NCBI GenBank assembly: GCA_905221605.1
Contig: CAJNDS010000792.1
Location: forward strand, 1-64,000
Source of the DNA: Symbiodinium natans
Taxonomy: Eukaryota; Sar; Dinophyceae; Suessiales; Symbiodiniaceae
DNA: 64,000 bases
Direction of reading: 5' to 3'
Position numbers and translations under genes: made by a program. Under the pieces are notes generated by a model. The model had not been told where the DNA came from. It made no database searches and saw nothing but the letters and a program-made list of their open reading frames with translations. Each line of letters opens with the position of its first letter. The first letter of the stretch is position 1. This document shows positions 54,435 to 64,000 of this stretch, piece by piece.

Positions 54435-55988
54435 CACGGCTTAGGGTAGGGCTTTCGGGTTCAGGTTTCTGGGGTTTGGGTTGAGGCGCAAGTGAGCCAC
54501 CGGTCCTTCTATCTTCGTGGGAGAATTGGGGGTGCATCTCTGCACGTTGCTTTGCGAATGTTCGTCAGATGTTGTGGCGTAGACCTGGGTACAGATGCCC
54601 TGAGACAGGTCACCTTCGAGGAAAGTTGCAGGCAGGGAGCGGGTCCAACAGTCCGTCACGGCAAGAAGACTCAACAAGACATTTGGGGTATACTTGGAAT
54701 TTGGGATCTTGCGGGTGCTTTCAGCTTGTCATGTTGTCATATGTGACCGAACTGGGCAGGATGCTGTGCAGAAGCATGCGCCGGAGGCCACCCGGAAGGC
54801 CTGGATAACATTAGGAGCAATACACAAGCAGGTTTCGACAGTTCGATGTCACTACGTGTCACTACATATCACTTCCTATCACTTTCCCGAAACGCTGAAA
54901 AATTGACAAGGTCAAAGCCGTGACGAAGGAGAAGCGCGGGTCCCAGAGCAGACTTCCAAGTACTAGAGGCATCAGGTTCCCACGAGAAGAGTTATGTACA
55001 CGCCTGCGCTGAGACTGGGACATGGGTCGACCACCAGGCAGTCTGCGAGGCAGCCTGCGAGGCAGAAGCGCCGTTTGAGCATGTTTGAGCGACACTGGAT
55101 CTGCTCGCCTCGTGGTCTTTGCGCTCAAGCACCTCAGGTTGCGGGAGAAGCGGAACCGTGCGCTGCTCACGGCTGGGGACTTGCTCACACAGGCGCAGCC
55201 GCAAACCCTTAAGCATTCCTTTACTGTAGCAAAATGCGACTGGCGAGAGGAGAAGTAGATTCCACGTGTACTATGCGGTACCGCCTTCAGCTCGGGATGT
55301 CTGAGCCGATGTTGAGGTGACTCGAAACCTTGTACAGAGTTGCGCAAGATGAGACTTCACGTTTCACTTGCGCTCCCGAGTAGTCCCACTGCCCAGGACC
55401 CAGACTTTTCCAGCAAGAGCCCGGCTGGTGTGCCAGCCACCCTGTAGGGGTGCAAGGGTTCAGGGCCTGGGCCTGCGCAGCAGGAGCACTGGGGAGAAAC
55501 GTCACTTCGCGCAAACGAGATAGTTTGCAAAAAAGACAGTGCGCCGAATACGTAGCACGATCGTTATTGTTGTTCTTGTGCTTGCACGCGGGTTATTTCT
55601 ATAACTTTATAACACATGTATACGGCCTAAGAAGCAAACACCCTAAACCCGCAACCCAAGATTCCTAAACCGCTTACTTGCTGGTGCTTAGTCGGGAAGG
55701 AAGGGAAGAAAAACAAAAAAAACATGACACAAACCGAAGCCCCTGACCCACCACACATAGAGTGAATGCGTTGAACGTGAGAGGTCTCGGGCAACAACGA
55801 CACGCAACAAGAGTGTTTTCAAGGACGTTATGAATTAGCTTTGCATCGTCTTTTGTACTAAGCTGGCCGCTTCAGGGCCAACAAAGTGCAAGAAGTGCTG
55901 CTGCGCCCACGGAGATGCTCACGTTGCTCCTGTGTTGCTTTTTGTCATCCGTGATAAGCGGCAGCAAGTAGCTGTGCCCACTGACCCG

Positions 55989-55989
<1 letters not shown>
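54435..55989. other. No gene recognised
   Basis: Short open frames only on both strands. A degenerate telomere-like patch is at about 55638-55665. Confidence 0.4.

Positions 55990-56032
<43 letters not shown>
55990..56032. repeat. (CA)n microsatellite
   Basis: Pure CA dinucleotide run of about 21 units. Confidence 0.95.
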
Positions 56033-56036
<4 letters not shown>

Positions 56037-57725
56037 AATCAAGCACCAGTCTTGCTATATACTGCAGGCAGTAGCAAGCTCAACATGAAATGGCCACCTT
56101 GACACGCCCCGATTTTTCTTGAAAGGAGGCCCTGGCAGGAACCCGGCCTAGCAGGCTCGGCAGGCGAGCTTGGAGGGTCTAAGGTCTTCGAGGTTAGCCA
56201 TTTTGTACTGACACGCCGTTCTTCGATGGGTTTTTGAGAGGTGGCTGGTGTACTCCTCGCAGACCATGTTTTGCATTTGGCCATTTCGTGCCAGCACGCT
56301 CTTCATTGAAAATCGCGTGCAAAAACCATGATGAAGTAGGAAAGCTTTAGAAAAGCAGTTTCACACCCCTGGCATTAAACGAAGTAGAACATCTTTCAGA
56401 AAAGGTTTCAAAACCTGGGTGTTGGGATTTCGGCGGTCTTTTCGTTGTTAAAGCTAGCGAAGCGCACGAATACCAGGATGCGAAAACCATGAAGTCGAAA
56501 GCTTTAGGAAATCAATTTTAAATGCCAAGGTGTAGGGATTTCTGCTGCGTTTTCGGGAATTAGACGAGCGAAACACGAGAATGATTGGACAACTGTATAA
56601 AAGCAGTCTCAAGTTCTGTTGTGATTTCGGGGTTACAACTGGCAAAGCTCAAGAATGTCAGTGGAAAACGGGATGCAAAGAGCGTAATGAAGAACGACGA
56701 AGAACGAAAGCTTCGGCAGTTCAACCAGCTGGGTTCAACGGCGCTCACCTTTCATTGAATACAGCCAGCTATGGGGTCGACCCCTGCTCATGCGATCCAC
56801 ACTTGAAGATACTGTGGGCTCAGCCTGGGCAAGCCTGCAACTTTCACAATTCGGTGATCTGTGGTAGGTAGACACACTCGATCTGTGCACTCACACTCGT
56901 CTTAGCTGCTTACTTTGTTCGGCAAACATTGCAGTACATTGCAATCTTTCGACAAAGCGACTCGCAGCGACTGCAGCAAAGAAGCACATGTGACGTGTGA
57001 CGCGTACGTCACAAGATGTTGAGAAGTGCCGAGCTGAAGTACCGACAAGTTCGATACGCGCTGGCAATCCACAGCCAGCGGATGTCCTTGAGCCGGCAAC
57101 TCGGGCTTCAGAGTTTCGAGTGGCATCAGTTTGATGAATCCATATGAGACCGCCACGACTCAGCTGAGGCAGTGGCTCAGCAAATGCCCGCCTCTTTATT
57201 GCAATTGCAGAAGTGATGCTTCAAGCCTAAATGCGTGTAAACATATCTGGATACTGGGGTAGCTGCCACTTGTCACAGTCTTCGCTTGAGCTCTTCTGAC
57301 TCATGACACCTTATACATCACCCTGCACTGACGCTGCCTGGTATTGGTACAGGTCAACGCACATGGCTCTTTCGAAGACGCTGGAAAGGGCATCCATCTC
57401 TCCCAGAAGGCGCATACACACACATTCACACACGCACCAGACACTTCGAGGATCTGTAACTTCGACCCGTGACTGCTGTGACTGCATCCCTTCAGCCTTT
57501 GCCGCCGCCTTCGCCACCGCCTGCACCTGACTTGCCGACGCCTCCAAAGCCTTAGCCGGCGTGCACTTGGCATCACACGCATCGGTGCCACTGGTGCCAC
57601 CGGTGCCCGACGATGCAACACAGCGTGAATCTGCAGCTTCGCCTGCATCTTCGTCTCTTTTCCTCCATTGTGCTTATACGTGTTCATGATATTGACGGGC
57701 TTTAGAGGTTGGAGCTGGCAGTCTT
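56033..57725. other. No gene recognised; weak local repeats
   Basis: 56290-56660 holds three diverged copies of a unit with the words GCGAAAACCATGAAGT, AAAGCTTTAG and GGATTTC. The remainder is unique. 57303-57670 borders the gap and has a CACACA patch. Confidence 0.4.
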
Positions 57726-57825
57726 NNNNNNNNNNNNNNNNNNNNNNNNNNNNNNNNNNNNNNNNNNNNNNNNNNNNNNNNNNNNNNNNNNNNNNNNNNN
57801 NNNNNNNNNNNNNNNNNNNNNNNNN
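57726..57825. other. Assembly gap, 100 N
   Basis: Exactly 100 N at the left edge of the 123-bp satellite: a placeholder gap, so the true array length is unknown. Confidence 0.99.
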
Positions 57826-60410
57826 CAAACACAGCACACCCTCGTGAATTGTGATAAATCCTGCTTCCACCTGCAAATCTACACGCTGCCCACGACAGCA
57901 CCACCTGGACACGCATGATGCTCATGATGCTCGCGGTCCCGGCGGGCCCAAACACAGCACACCCTCGTGAATTGTGATAAATCCTGCTTCCACCTGCAAA
58001 TCTACACGCTGCCCACAACAGCACCACCTGGACACGCATGATGCTCATGATGCTCGCGGTCCCGGCGGGCCCAAACACAGCACACCCTCGTGAATTGTGA
58101 TAAATCCTGCTTCCACCTGCAAATCTACACGCTGCCCAGAACAGCACCACCCTACACGCATGATGCTCATGATGCTCGCCGTCCCGGCGGGCCCAAACAC
58201 AGCACACCCTCGTGAATTGTGATAAATCCTGCTTCCACCTGCAAATCTACACGCTGCCCACAACAGCACCACCTGGACACGCATGATGCTCATGATGCGC
58301 ACCCTCGTGAATTGTGATAAATCCTGCTTCCACCTGCAAATCTACACGCTGCCCACAACAGCACCACCTGGACACGCATGATGTTCATGATGCTCGCGGT
58401 CCCGGCGGGCCCAAACACAGCACACCCTCGTGAATTGTGATAAATCCTGCTTCCACCTGCAAATCTACACGCTGCCCACAACAGCACCACCTGGACACGC
58501 ATGATGCTCATGATGCTCGCGGTCCCGGCGGGCCCAAACACAGCACACCCTCGTGAATTGTGATAAATCCTGCTTCCACCTGCAAATCTACACGCTGCCC
58601 ACAACAGCACCACCTGGACACGCATGATGCTCATGATGCTCGCGGTCCCGGCGGGCCCAAACACAGCACACCCTCGTGAATTGTGATAAATCCTGCTTCC
58701 ACCTGCAAATCTACACGCTGCCCCCCACAGCACCACCTGGACACGCATGATGCTCATGATGCTCGCGGTCCCGGCGGGCCCAAACACAGCACACCCTCGT
58801 GAATTGTGATAAATCCTGCGTCCACCTGCAAATCTACACGCTGCCCACAACAGCACCACCTGGACACGCATGATGCTCATGATGCTCGCGGTCCCGGCGG
58901 GCCCAAACACAGCACACCCGCGTGAATTGTGATAAATCCTGCTTCCACCTGCAAATCTACACGCTGCCCACAACAGCACCACCTGGACACGCATGATGCT
59001 CATGATGCTCGCGGTCCCGGCGGGCCCAAACACAGCACACCCTCGTGAATTGTGATAAATCCTGCTTCCACCTGCAAATCTACACGCTGCCCACAACAGC
59101 ACCACCTGGACACGCATGATGCTCATGATGCTCGCGGTCCCGGCGGGCCCAAACACAGCACACCCTCGTGAATTGTGATAAATCCTGCTTCCACCTGCAA
59201 ATCTACACGCTGCCCACAACAGCACCACCTGGACACGCATGATGTTCATGATGCTCGCGGTCCCGGCGGGCCCAAACACAGCACACCCTCGTGAATTGTG
59301 ATAAATCCTGCTTCCACCTGCAAATCTACACGCTGCCCACAACAGCACCACCTGGACACGCATGATGCTCATGATGCTCGCGGTCCCGGCGGGCCCAAAC
59401 ACAGCACACCCTCGTGAATTGTGATAAATCCTGCTTCCACCTGCAAATCTACACGCTGCCCACAACAGCACCACCTGGACACGCATGATGCTCATGATGC
59501 TCGCGGTCCCGGCGGGCCCAAACACAGCACACCCTCGTGAATTGTGATAAATCCTGCTTCCACCTGCAAATCTACACGCTGCCCCCCACAGCACCACCTG
59601 GACACGCATGATGCTCATGATGCTCGCGGTCCCGGCGGGCCCAAACACAGCACACCCTCGTGAATTGTGATAAATCCTGCGTCCACCTGCAAATCTACAC
59701 GCTGCCCACAACAGCACCACCTGGACACGCATGATGCTCATGATGCTCGCGGTCCCGGCGGGCCCAAACACAGCACACCCGCGTGAATTGTGATAAATCC
59801 TGCTTCCACCTGCAAATCTACACGCTGCCCACAACAGCACCACCTGGACACGCATGATGCTCATGATGCTCGCGGTCCCGGCGGGCCCAAACACAGCACA
59901 CCCTCGTGAATTGTGATAAATCCTGCTTCCACCTGCAAATCTACACGCTGCCCACAACAGCACCACCTGGACACGCATGATGCTCATGATGCTCGCGGTC
60001 CCGGCGGGCCCAAACACAGCACACCCTCGTGAATTGTGATAAATCCTGCTTCCACCTGCAAATCTACACGCTGCCCACAACAGCACCACCTGGACACGCA
60101 TGATGCTCATGATGCTCGCGGTCCCGGCGTGCCCAAACACAGCACACCCTCGTGAATTGTGATAAATCCTGCTTCCACCTGCACATCTACATGCTGCCCA
60201 CAACAGCACCACCTGGACACGCATGATGCTCATGATGCTCGCGGTCCCGGCGGGCCCAAACACAGCACACCCTCGTGAATTGTGATAAATCCTGCTTCCA
60301 CCTGCAAATCTACACGCTGCCCGCAACAGCACCACCTGGACACGCATGATGCTCATGATGCTCGCCGTCCGGCCCAAACACATCACACCCGCGTGAATTG
60401 TAGCAGATCC
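57826..60410. repeat. 123-bp satellite with a seven-unit higher-order repeat
   Basis: About 21 units containing GTGAATTGTGATAAATCCTG, CACCTGCAAATCTACACGCTG and CATGATGCTCATGATGCTCG. The unit is 41 codons long, so the minus strand stays open for 777 codons (58290-60623). Marker variants recur exactly 861 bp (7 units) apart: ATGTTC at 58381 and 59242, CCCCCCACAG at 58721 and 59582, CACCCGCG near 58916 and 59777. One unit (about 58290) is truncated, and one near 60360 is degenerate. Confidence 0.95.
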
Positions 60411-60451
60411 GGCTTCCACCTGCAAGTCATCGCCACAATGCAGAAGGAAGC

Positions 60452-60760
60452 ATGAAGTTGTTGCGGCTGCTTGCTGCGCGTCTTGCAGAGCTGACACTTG
60501 CCTGCTTGTGTTTGGCGACACGTGGCGTCGCAGTTGCATCTGTGTCGGGGCTGGCTCTGCGGGGGGGTGTTTTTGCGGGTGTGGGTCGCTTTTCACGCAT
60601 TGTCGTGCCACAGATGCCTTCACTTGGTGCCATTCCTCTGTCGTTGCGTATAGAACAAGTGGGTCCTCGCAGGGAGGTGGACCAAACCTTGGGCACTCAG
60701 ACTGCCGAGGAGGACTATTGCCGATCCAAAGAGTGCCACAGTGCTGTTAGAAGTGAATGA
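60452..60760 (+). CDS. Hypothetical small secreted-type protein, weak candidate
   Basis: 102 codons from an ATG. The first 30 residues (MKLLRLLAARLAELTLACLC...) have the shape of a signal peptide. The rest is unremarkable. It starts directly after the satellite, overlaps its last degenerate unit's border, and has no recognised domain, so it may be chance. Confidence 0.2.
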   Translation: MKLLRLLAARLAELTLACLCLATRGVAVASVSGLALRGGVFAGVGRFSRIVVPQMPSLGAIPLSLRIEQVGPRREVDQTLGTQTAEEDYCRSKECHSAVRSE

Positions 60761-61271
60761 GAAACATGTGAAAAAAAAATATATATACATATATATATAT
60801 ATACATATACACATATGAATCATATGAGGACCATGGCCTTAGCCTAATGGGACACAAGAACGGGAACATGGCGCCGAATGGCACCCTCTCATCGCTGCGA
60901 GGAGCCCGGCGAAGATGCTGACGGCACCGGTGGGACGGCAGATGTCGGAGACTTCTGACAGCGGGGCAACGTACGATAGCGATCGCAGAATCGCAGAGAA
61001 AAGAGGAAAGAAAGAGCCCGAAGTCACGTTGCTTGAGCTGCAGGCATGTGCAGTCTTGCATGTGTGACTTCGTTGCCGCAGAAGACCTTTCTCCCTGGCC
61101 CAGACCTCGTTTTGAGTCGCACCATGCCCCTTCAGGCCTGAGAAGGGAGAGGTGTTCGTTTTTTCCTCGCGCCCTCTAGACCACACTGGCGCCGGAATCG
61201 TACTGGCTGCTAACACCACACCCCTTGAAACAGCTGAAGGCTCGCACTGGCCCCAGCCCTAGTTGAGAAGG
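60761..61271. other. No gene recognised
   Basis: A TA-rich run lies at 60777-60816. Nothing else is recognised. Confidence 0.4.
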
Positions 61272-61616
61272 ATGAGAAACTGGACACGTTATGGCCTCGA
61301 CATTGTAGACATCATGGTCCTGTTGCATCATAGCGGCTTTTTGCTAGGGCTATTAGGCGATTCGCACTCTCATGCTCTTGGTGCGGAGGTGACCTTCGCC
61401 TCCGGCAAGGAGGTGAAGGTGACGACAACTTCGGGCAGCAAGGTCAGCGTCCTTCGGCAGGAGATTGCGGAACAGCTGGACCAACATCCCAGGCGGCTGA
61501 TCTCAAGCGGGGGAACTCTTAGTGAGCATGTGATCGCAAGGCTCGGAGCCAGCTTCTCTGGCCTCTCTAAACACCTCACCCCTGCCGGGGCACCCCTGAG
61601 CTTCCACCCTGCCTGA
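61272..61616 (+). CDS. Ubiquitin-like domain protein, small
   Basis: 114 codons from the ATG at 61272. After a hydrophobic stretch (DIVDIMVLLHHSGFLLGLLG) residues from about 37 to 85 follow the start of a ubiquitin-like fold: a strand (AEVTFASG), a second strand (KEVKVTTTSG), a KVSVLRQEIAEQL helix, then RRLISSGGTLSE, matching the ...RLI..G..L.. pattern of ubiquitin. The second half of the fold is not visible and the remaining 29 residues are Ser/Pro/Gly-rich, so this may be one exon of a larger protein. The domain call is from pattern only. Confidence 0.35.
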   Translation: MRNWTRYGLDIVDIMVLLHHSGFLLGLLGDSHSHALGAEVTFASGKEVKVTTTSGSKVSVLRQEIAEQLDQHPRRLISSGGTLSEHVIARLGASFSGLSKHLTPAGAPLSFHPA

Positions 61617-62178
61617 TTTCAAGCCATCAAAGCACAAGAAAAATCACACAACAAACGCACCAAGGAACGCAAGCGCATTAATAAAGCATAATGCAGGTAT
61701 CTGGGGTGGTTTCGTGTGTTAGCTTGTTTGGTTTCGATTCCTCTTGGGATCCATTGTTGTGTGTGTTTTTGTTGCTTGTGCTGTGAGTGGTGCTTCCCTT
61801 TTTGCATTTTTGTCCTGCACTCCTAAATTTCCACCGCAGAAACTTGGCTTCAGCTTGCCATTCTGAAGACGATGAACGTCCCTAGGCCATAGCATGTTCA
61901 TGTCGGCCTTAGCACGAATGTTCTTTGCAAGATTGCTACTAGTGTTTTTGTGTGCAACGTCTCACTTACCCGCAAATCAAGTCAATGCGGAAGTGTATGT
62001 ATGATCCCGGCCGGCCTAACGGGCCTCAAAAAAATATGGAAAAGGATAAACAACAGTTCAAAGGAATCAAACCAAAAAATAAGAACCAAACCAAAGGCCC
62101 TAAACCCTAAGCCATAAGCCCCACCCTAAACCCTACCCTAAACTCGGTTGTTATCCTTTCTATTTTTTGATCCGGCAG
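61617..62178. other. No gene recognised; telomere-like patch
   Basis: CCCTAAA-like words at about 62097-62142. The remainder is AT-richer unique DNA. Confidence 0.45.

Positions 62179-62211
<33 letters not shown>
62179..62211. repeat. Poly-C tract (33 C)
   Basis: Uninterrupted C33 on the plus strand. Confidence 0.95.
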
Positions 62212-62213
<2 letters not shown>

Positions 62214-63274
62214 ATGGCATTCCCCCAGCTTCGCCATCCTTGTGTCTGTTGGAACCTCATAGCTTCTTCTCTGAAACCCAATGGACCCAAAACCCCACCG
62301 CTACACCACAGGGGGCGGCGGGGGTGTGGCGGGGTAAGGGGAGGGTACTAACCCGGGTCCATGAATGCATAATGACATAGAGAGGGTGCTTGGATTAGAA
62401 TAGATTAGAATTGAGGCGCCTGCTCTGTTTCAAAAATCCTTCTCTGCGTGGGTATTCAAGAATACCGGGTCTTGAGTTCCTCTTGTCCAGGCTAGAGTTA
62501 ATCTGGACCCTGAGAAGAGAATAGAAAGGCAGGCAGTCCAGGTATCCTAAAATGATGTGGCTTTTGGGACGCTTTTTGGATCAGAAATCAAACGGCAATT
62601 CATAAAAAGGAAATGGTGGCTGCTATGACTGATACTCATCCCTTAAACTACCCGTCTTTTGAGAGCGCTCCAACAGATTTACATCGCCCGCAATAGGGAT
62701 TAAGGCTGTTGTTGGCCAGGGGGCTGCTTCTTGATAGGGGCGGGCAGCGAGTGCATGTATGTCGCCGGGACGGCTGAAGACTACATATCCAAGCGCGCAA
62801 ACGGAATATTGTGCACGGATGCCGTTTTGGTTTGTTGCGAAGCCTTGGTGTCCTCCCCCCTCCTCCCCTCCCCCCTCTCCCCCCCCCCTCCCCTCCCCCC
62901 TCTCCCCACCACCCTCCCTTTCCCCCCTCCCCCCACCCCTCCCCCCTCCCCTCCCGCCGCAACAAGAACGAAAAAGGCTAACGCACGTTTATGGCGGGTG
63001 GTGGTAGGTTATCCTTAAATCTCTGGGCTACTGTGTCTACCTGGTCAGCTAGTCCTTTCAGCTAAGCCTTCATTCAGCTCGCGAAATGACTTGCAGGCCC
63101 CCCCGGTTCGCTGTCCTCGTAGCTGTCGTCGCTGTTGGAGTGTCTCATCTTCTTCTCGTTCTCTCGTTCCAACAAGTGCTGACAGTTACGAGGATGCCCC
63201 CCCCCCCCCCCCAGCCTCCCGCAGCTGCGAACAGTCCAACCCTAAAGCCCCAAATCCCACCACCACACCCTCGG

Positions 63275-63275
<1 letters not shown>
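62212..63275. other. No gene recognised; C-rich tract
   Basis: 62850-62957 is an imperfect CCCCTCC tract that gives Pro-rich open frames in all + frames. C14 lies at about 63198-63212. The remainder is unique. Confidence 0.5.

Positions 63276-63315
<40 letters not shown>
63276..63315. repeat. Poly-G tract (40 G)
   Basis: Uninterrupted G40 followed by G-rich DNA to about 63330. Confidence 0.95.
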
Positions 63316-63316
<1 letters not shown>

Positions 63317-63844
63317 GGGGGGCGGGGGCCTAAACCACGACCAGAGGGGAAAGGGTTGGGGTGCATAAAGGAGGTTGGGTTTGAGAGTTAAGGAACTGCG
63401 GGGGCCAAGACTGTTGAAGGACTGCCATTTTGTGGACAATGCAGCACTTGACAGAAATAGCACAGCACTTCGGCAGTCTGGAGGGGGAACAATGAAAAGG
63501 TTAGCAACGCATATAAATGTACTAAGCAGCAGTCCTCTTCACTGCTGCTTGTGCCAAAAACCCCCGACGTCCTGAAACTCTGAAGCTCTCTCTAGCAAGC
63601 AGCTGCAACTGCTGAATTGCCGAGACCCAATGAAGCTCATCAAGAACCCGAAAACCCCTCGAGTCCTCATCATACACCCGAGCCAGGTGTGTCGAGCTAA
63701 ATGCCGGCGGAGTCCTCGGAGATGAGGATTCTGTCCCCGACTCTCAGATCACCGTGGTGCTCCTCACCAGAATGCATATTTTGCCCTGCATCCGTTGCTC
63801 CCTGCCCACCCCTGGGCTTTTCTGTACTTTGTTTGTTTTTGAAG
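63316..63844. other. No gene recognised
   Basis: Unique DNA; it ends in a T-rich stretch and an AG|G that may be the acceptor of the exon below. Confidence 0.4.
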
Positions 63845-64000
63845 GTGCTTGTGCGGCTGCCGTGGATTGGGGCTGGCCCAGACTATGTCAAGGATGTAGG
63901 GGGCGGCGAGTTTGTCATTGAGGGAGAAGAGAAGACGCCCTGGCATCACCTATCCGGACTGTACAGTAGGGAGCTCGCTCGTGCTCTCTCTCTCTCTCTC
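63845..64000 (+). CDS. Possible exon running off the right edge
   Basis: Open frame to the window end without its own start. It follows a TTTGTTTTTGAAG|G acceptor-like sequence and reads VLVRLPWIGAGPDYVKDV, then GGGEFVIEGEEKTPWHHL, of ordinary protein composition, before running into a (CT)n tract (63983-64000). No family is recognised. The (CT)n part is probably intronic. Confidence 0.28.
   Translation, partial: MLVRLPWIGAGPDYVKDVGGGEFVIEGEEKTPWHHLSGLYSRELARALSLSL

Noticed and set aside
56190-56215. GTTAGCCATTTTGTACTGAC as a dinoflagellate spliced-leader sequence
   Set aside because: It shares only the AGCCATTTTG core with the spliced leader and lacks the GGCTCAAG end and donor.
57826-60410. 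CRISPR-like array
   Set aside because: Units are tandem with no variable spacers, the unit is 123 bp, and the setting is eukaryotic.
58290-60623. 777-codon minus-strand frame of 41-residue repeats
   Set aside because: A consequence of a 123-bp satellite unit without a stop in one frame; no sign of coding selection is visible.

Overview
The window looks like nuclear DNA of a dinoflagellate, probably a Symbiodiniaceae-like or related photosynthetic species. The evidence is the TTTAGGG-type repeats, the very large amount of simple and satellite DNA, a plastid-type phosphoglycolate phosphatase duplicated in tandem with few or no introns, and spliced genes whose introns use GC, GA or GT donors with AG|G acceptors. 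Genes are sparse; about half of the 64 kb is repeats.

Layout. 1-1007 is degenerate telomere-like repeat in both orientations. 1008-8608 is a two-ORF non-LTR retrotransposon whose ORF2 carries RNase H, then endonuclease, then reverse transcriptase, then zinc fingers; telomere-like repeat resumes to about 9050. 9305-13745 is an AT-rich satellite of about 175 bp whose orientation flips near 11.64 kb. 13.8-16.3 kb holds a 732-bp tandem duplication, a GC-rich minisatellite and AT-rich/GC-hairpin DNA. 16.7-22.6 kb holds two copies of a segmental duplication containing a 193-bp tandem repeat. 22.6-23.75 kb is a tandem pair of decayed membrane-protein genes. 23.8-29.6 kb is mostly low-complexity or unrecognised.

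The best gene region is 29.6-48.9 kb. Two phosphoglycolate phosphatase genes (29611-30783 with a transit peptide, 31533-32456 without) share a 485-bp identical 3' tract. A GATase-like ORF lies at 33500. From 37472 to 44297 there is a gene that no long ORF reveals: twelve short exons encode six complete kelch blades, all with the same two intron positions, spliced in phase to a 2.8-kb Ser/Thr-rich exon built of 435/444-bp repeats. At 46051-48897 a second spliced locus shows an exon of 576 nt repeated in an 829-bp tandem array, with the same GAG|GC...AG|G boundaries.

48.9-64 kb is again repeat-rich: microsatellites, a 100-N gap, a 123-bp satellite with a seven-unit higher-order repeat (57826-60410), a small ubiquitin-like ORF (61272-61616), long poly-C and poly-G tracts, and a possible exon running off the right edge.

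The genes do not form an operon-like system. The phosphatases point to photorespiration (2-phosphoglycolate salvage). The kelch/Ser-Thr gene looks like a scaffold or surface-type protein, but its N-terminal exons were not found. No tRNA, rRNA, spliced-leader gene or CRISPR array was seen.
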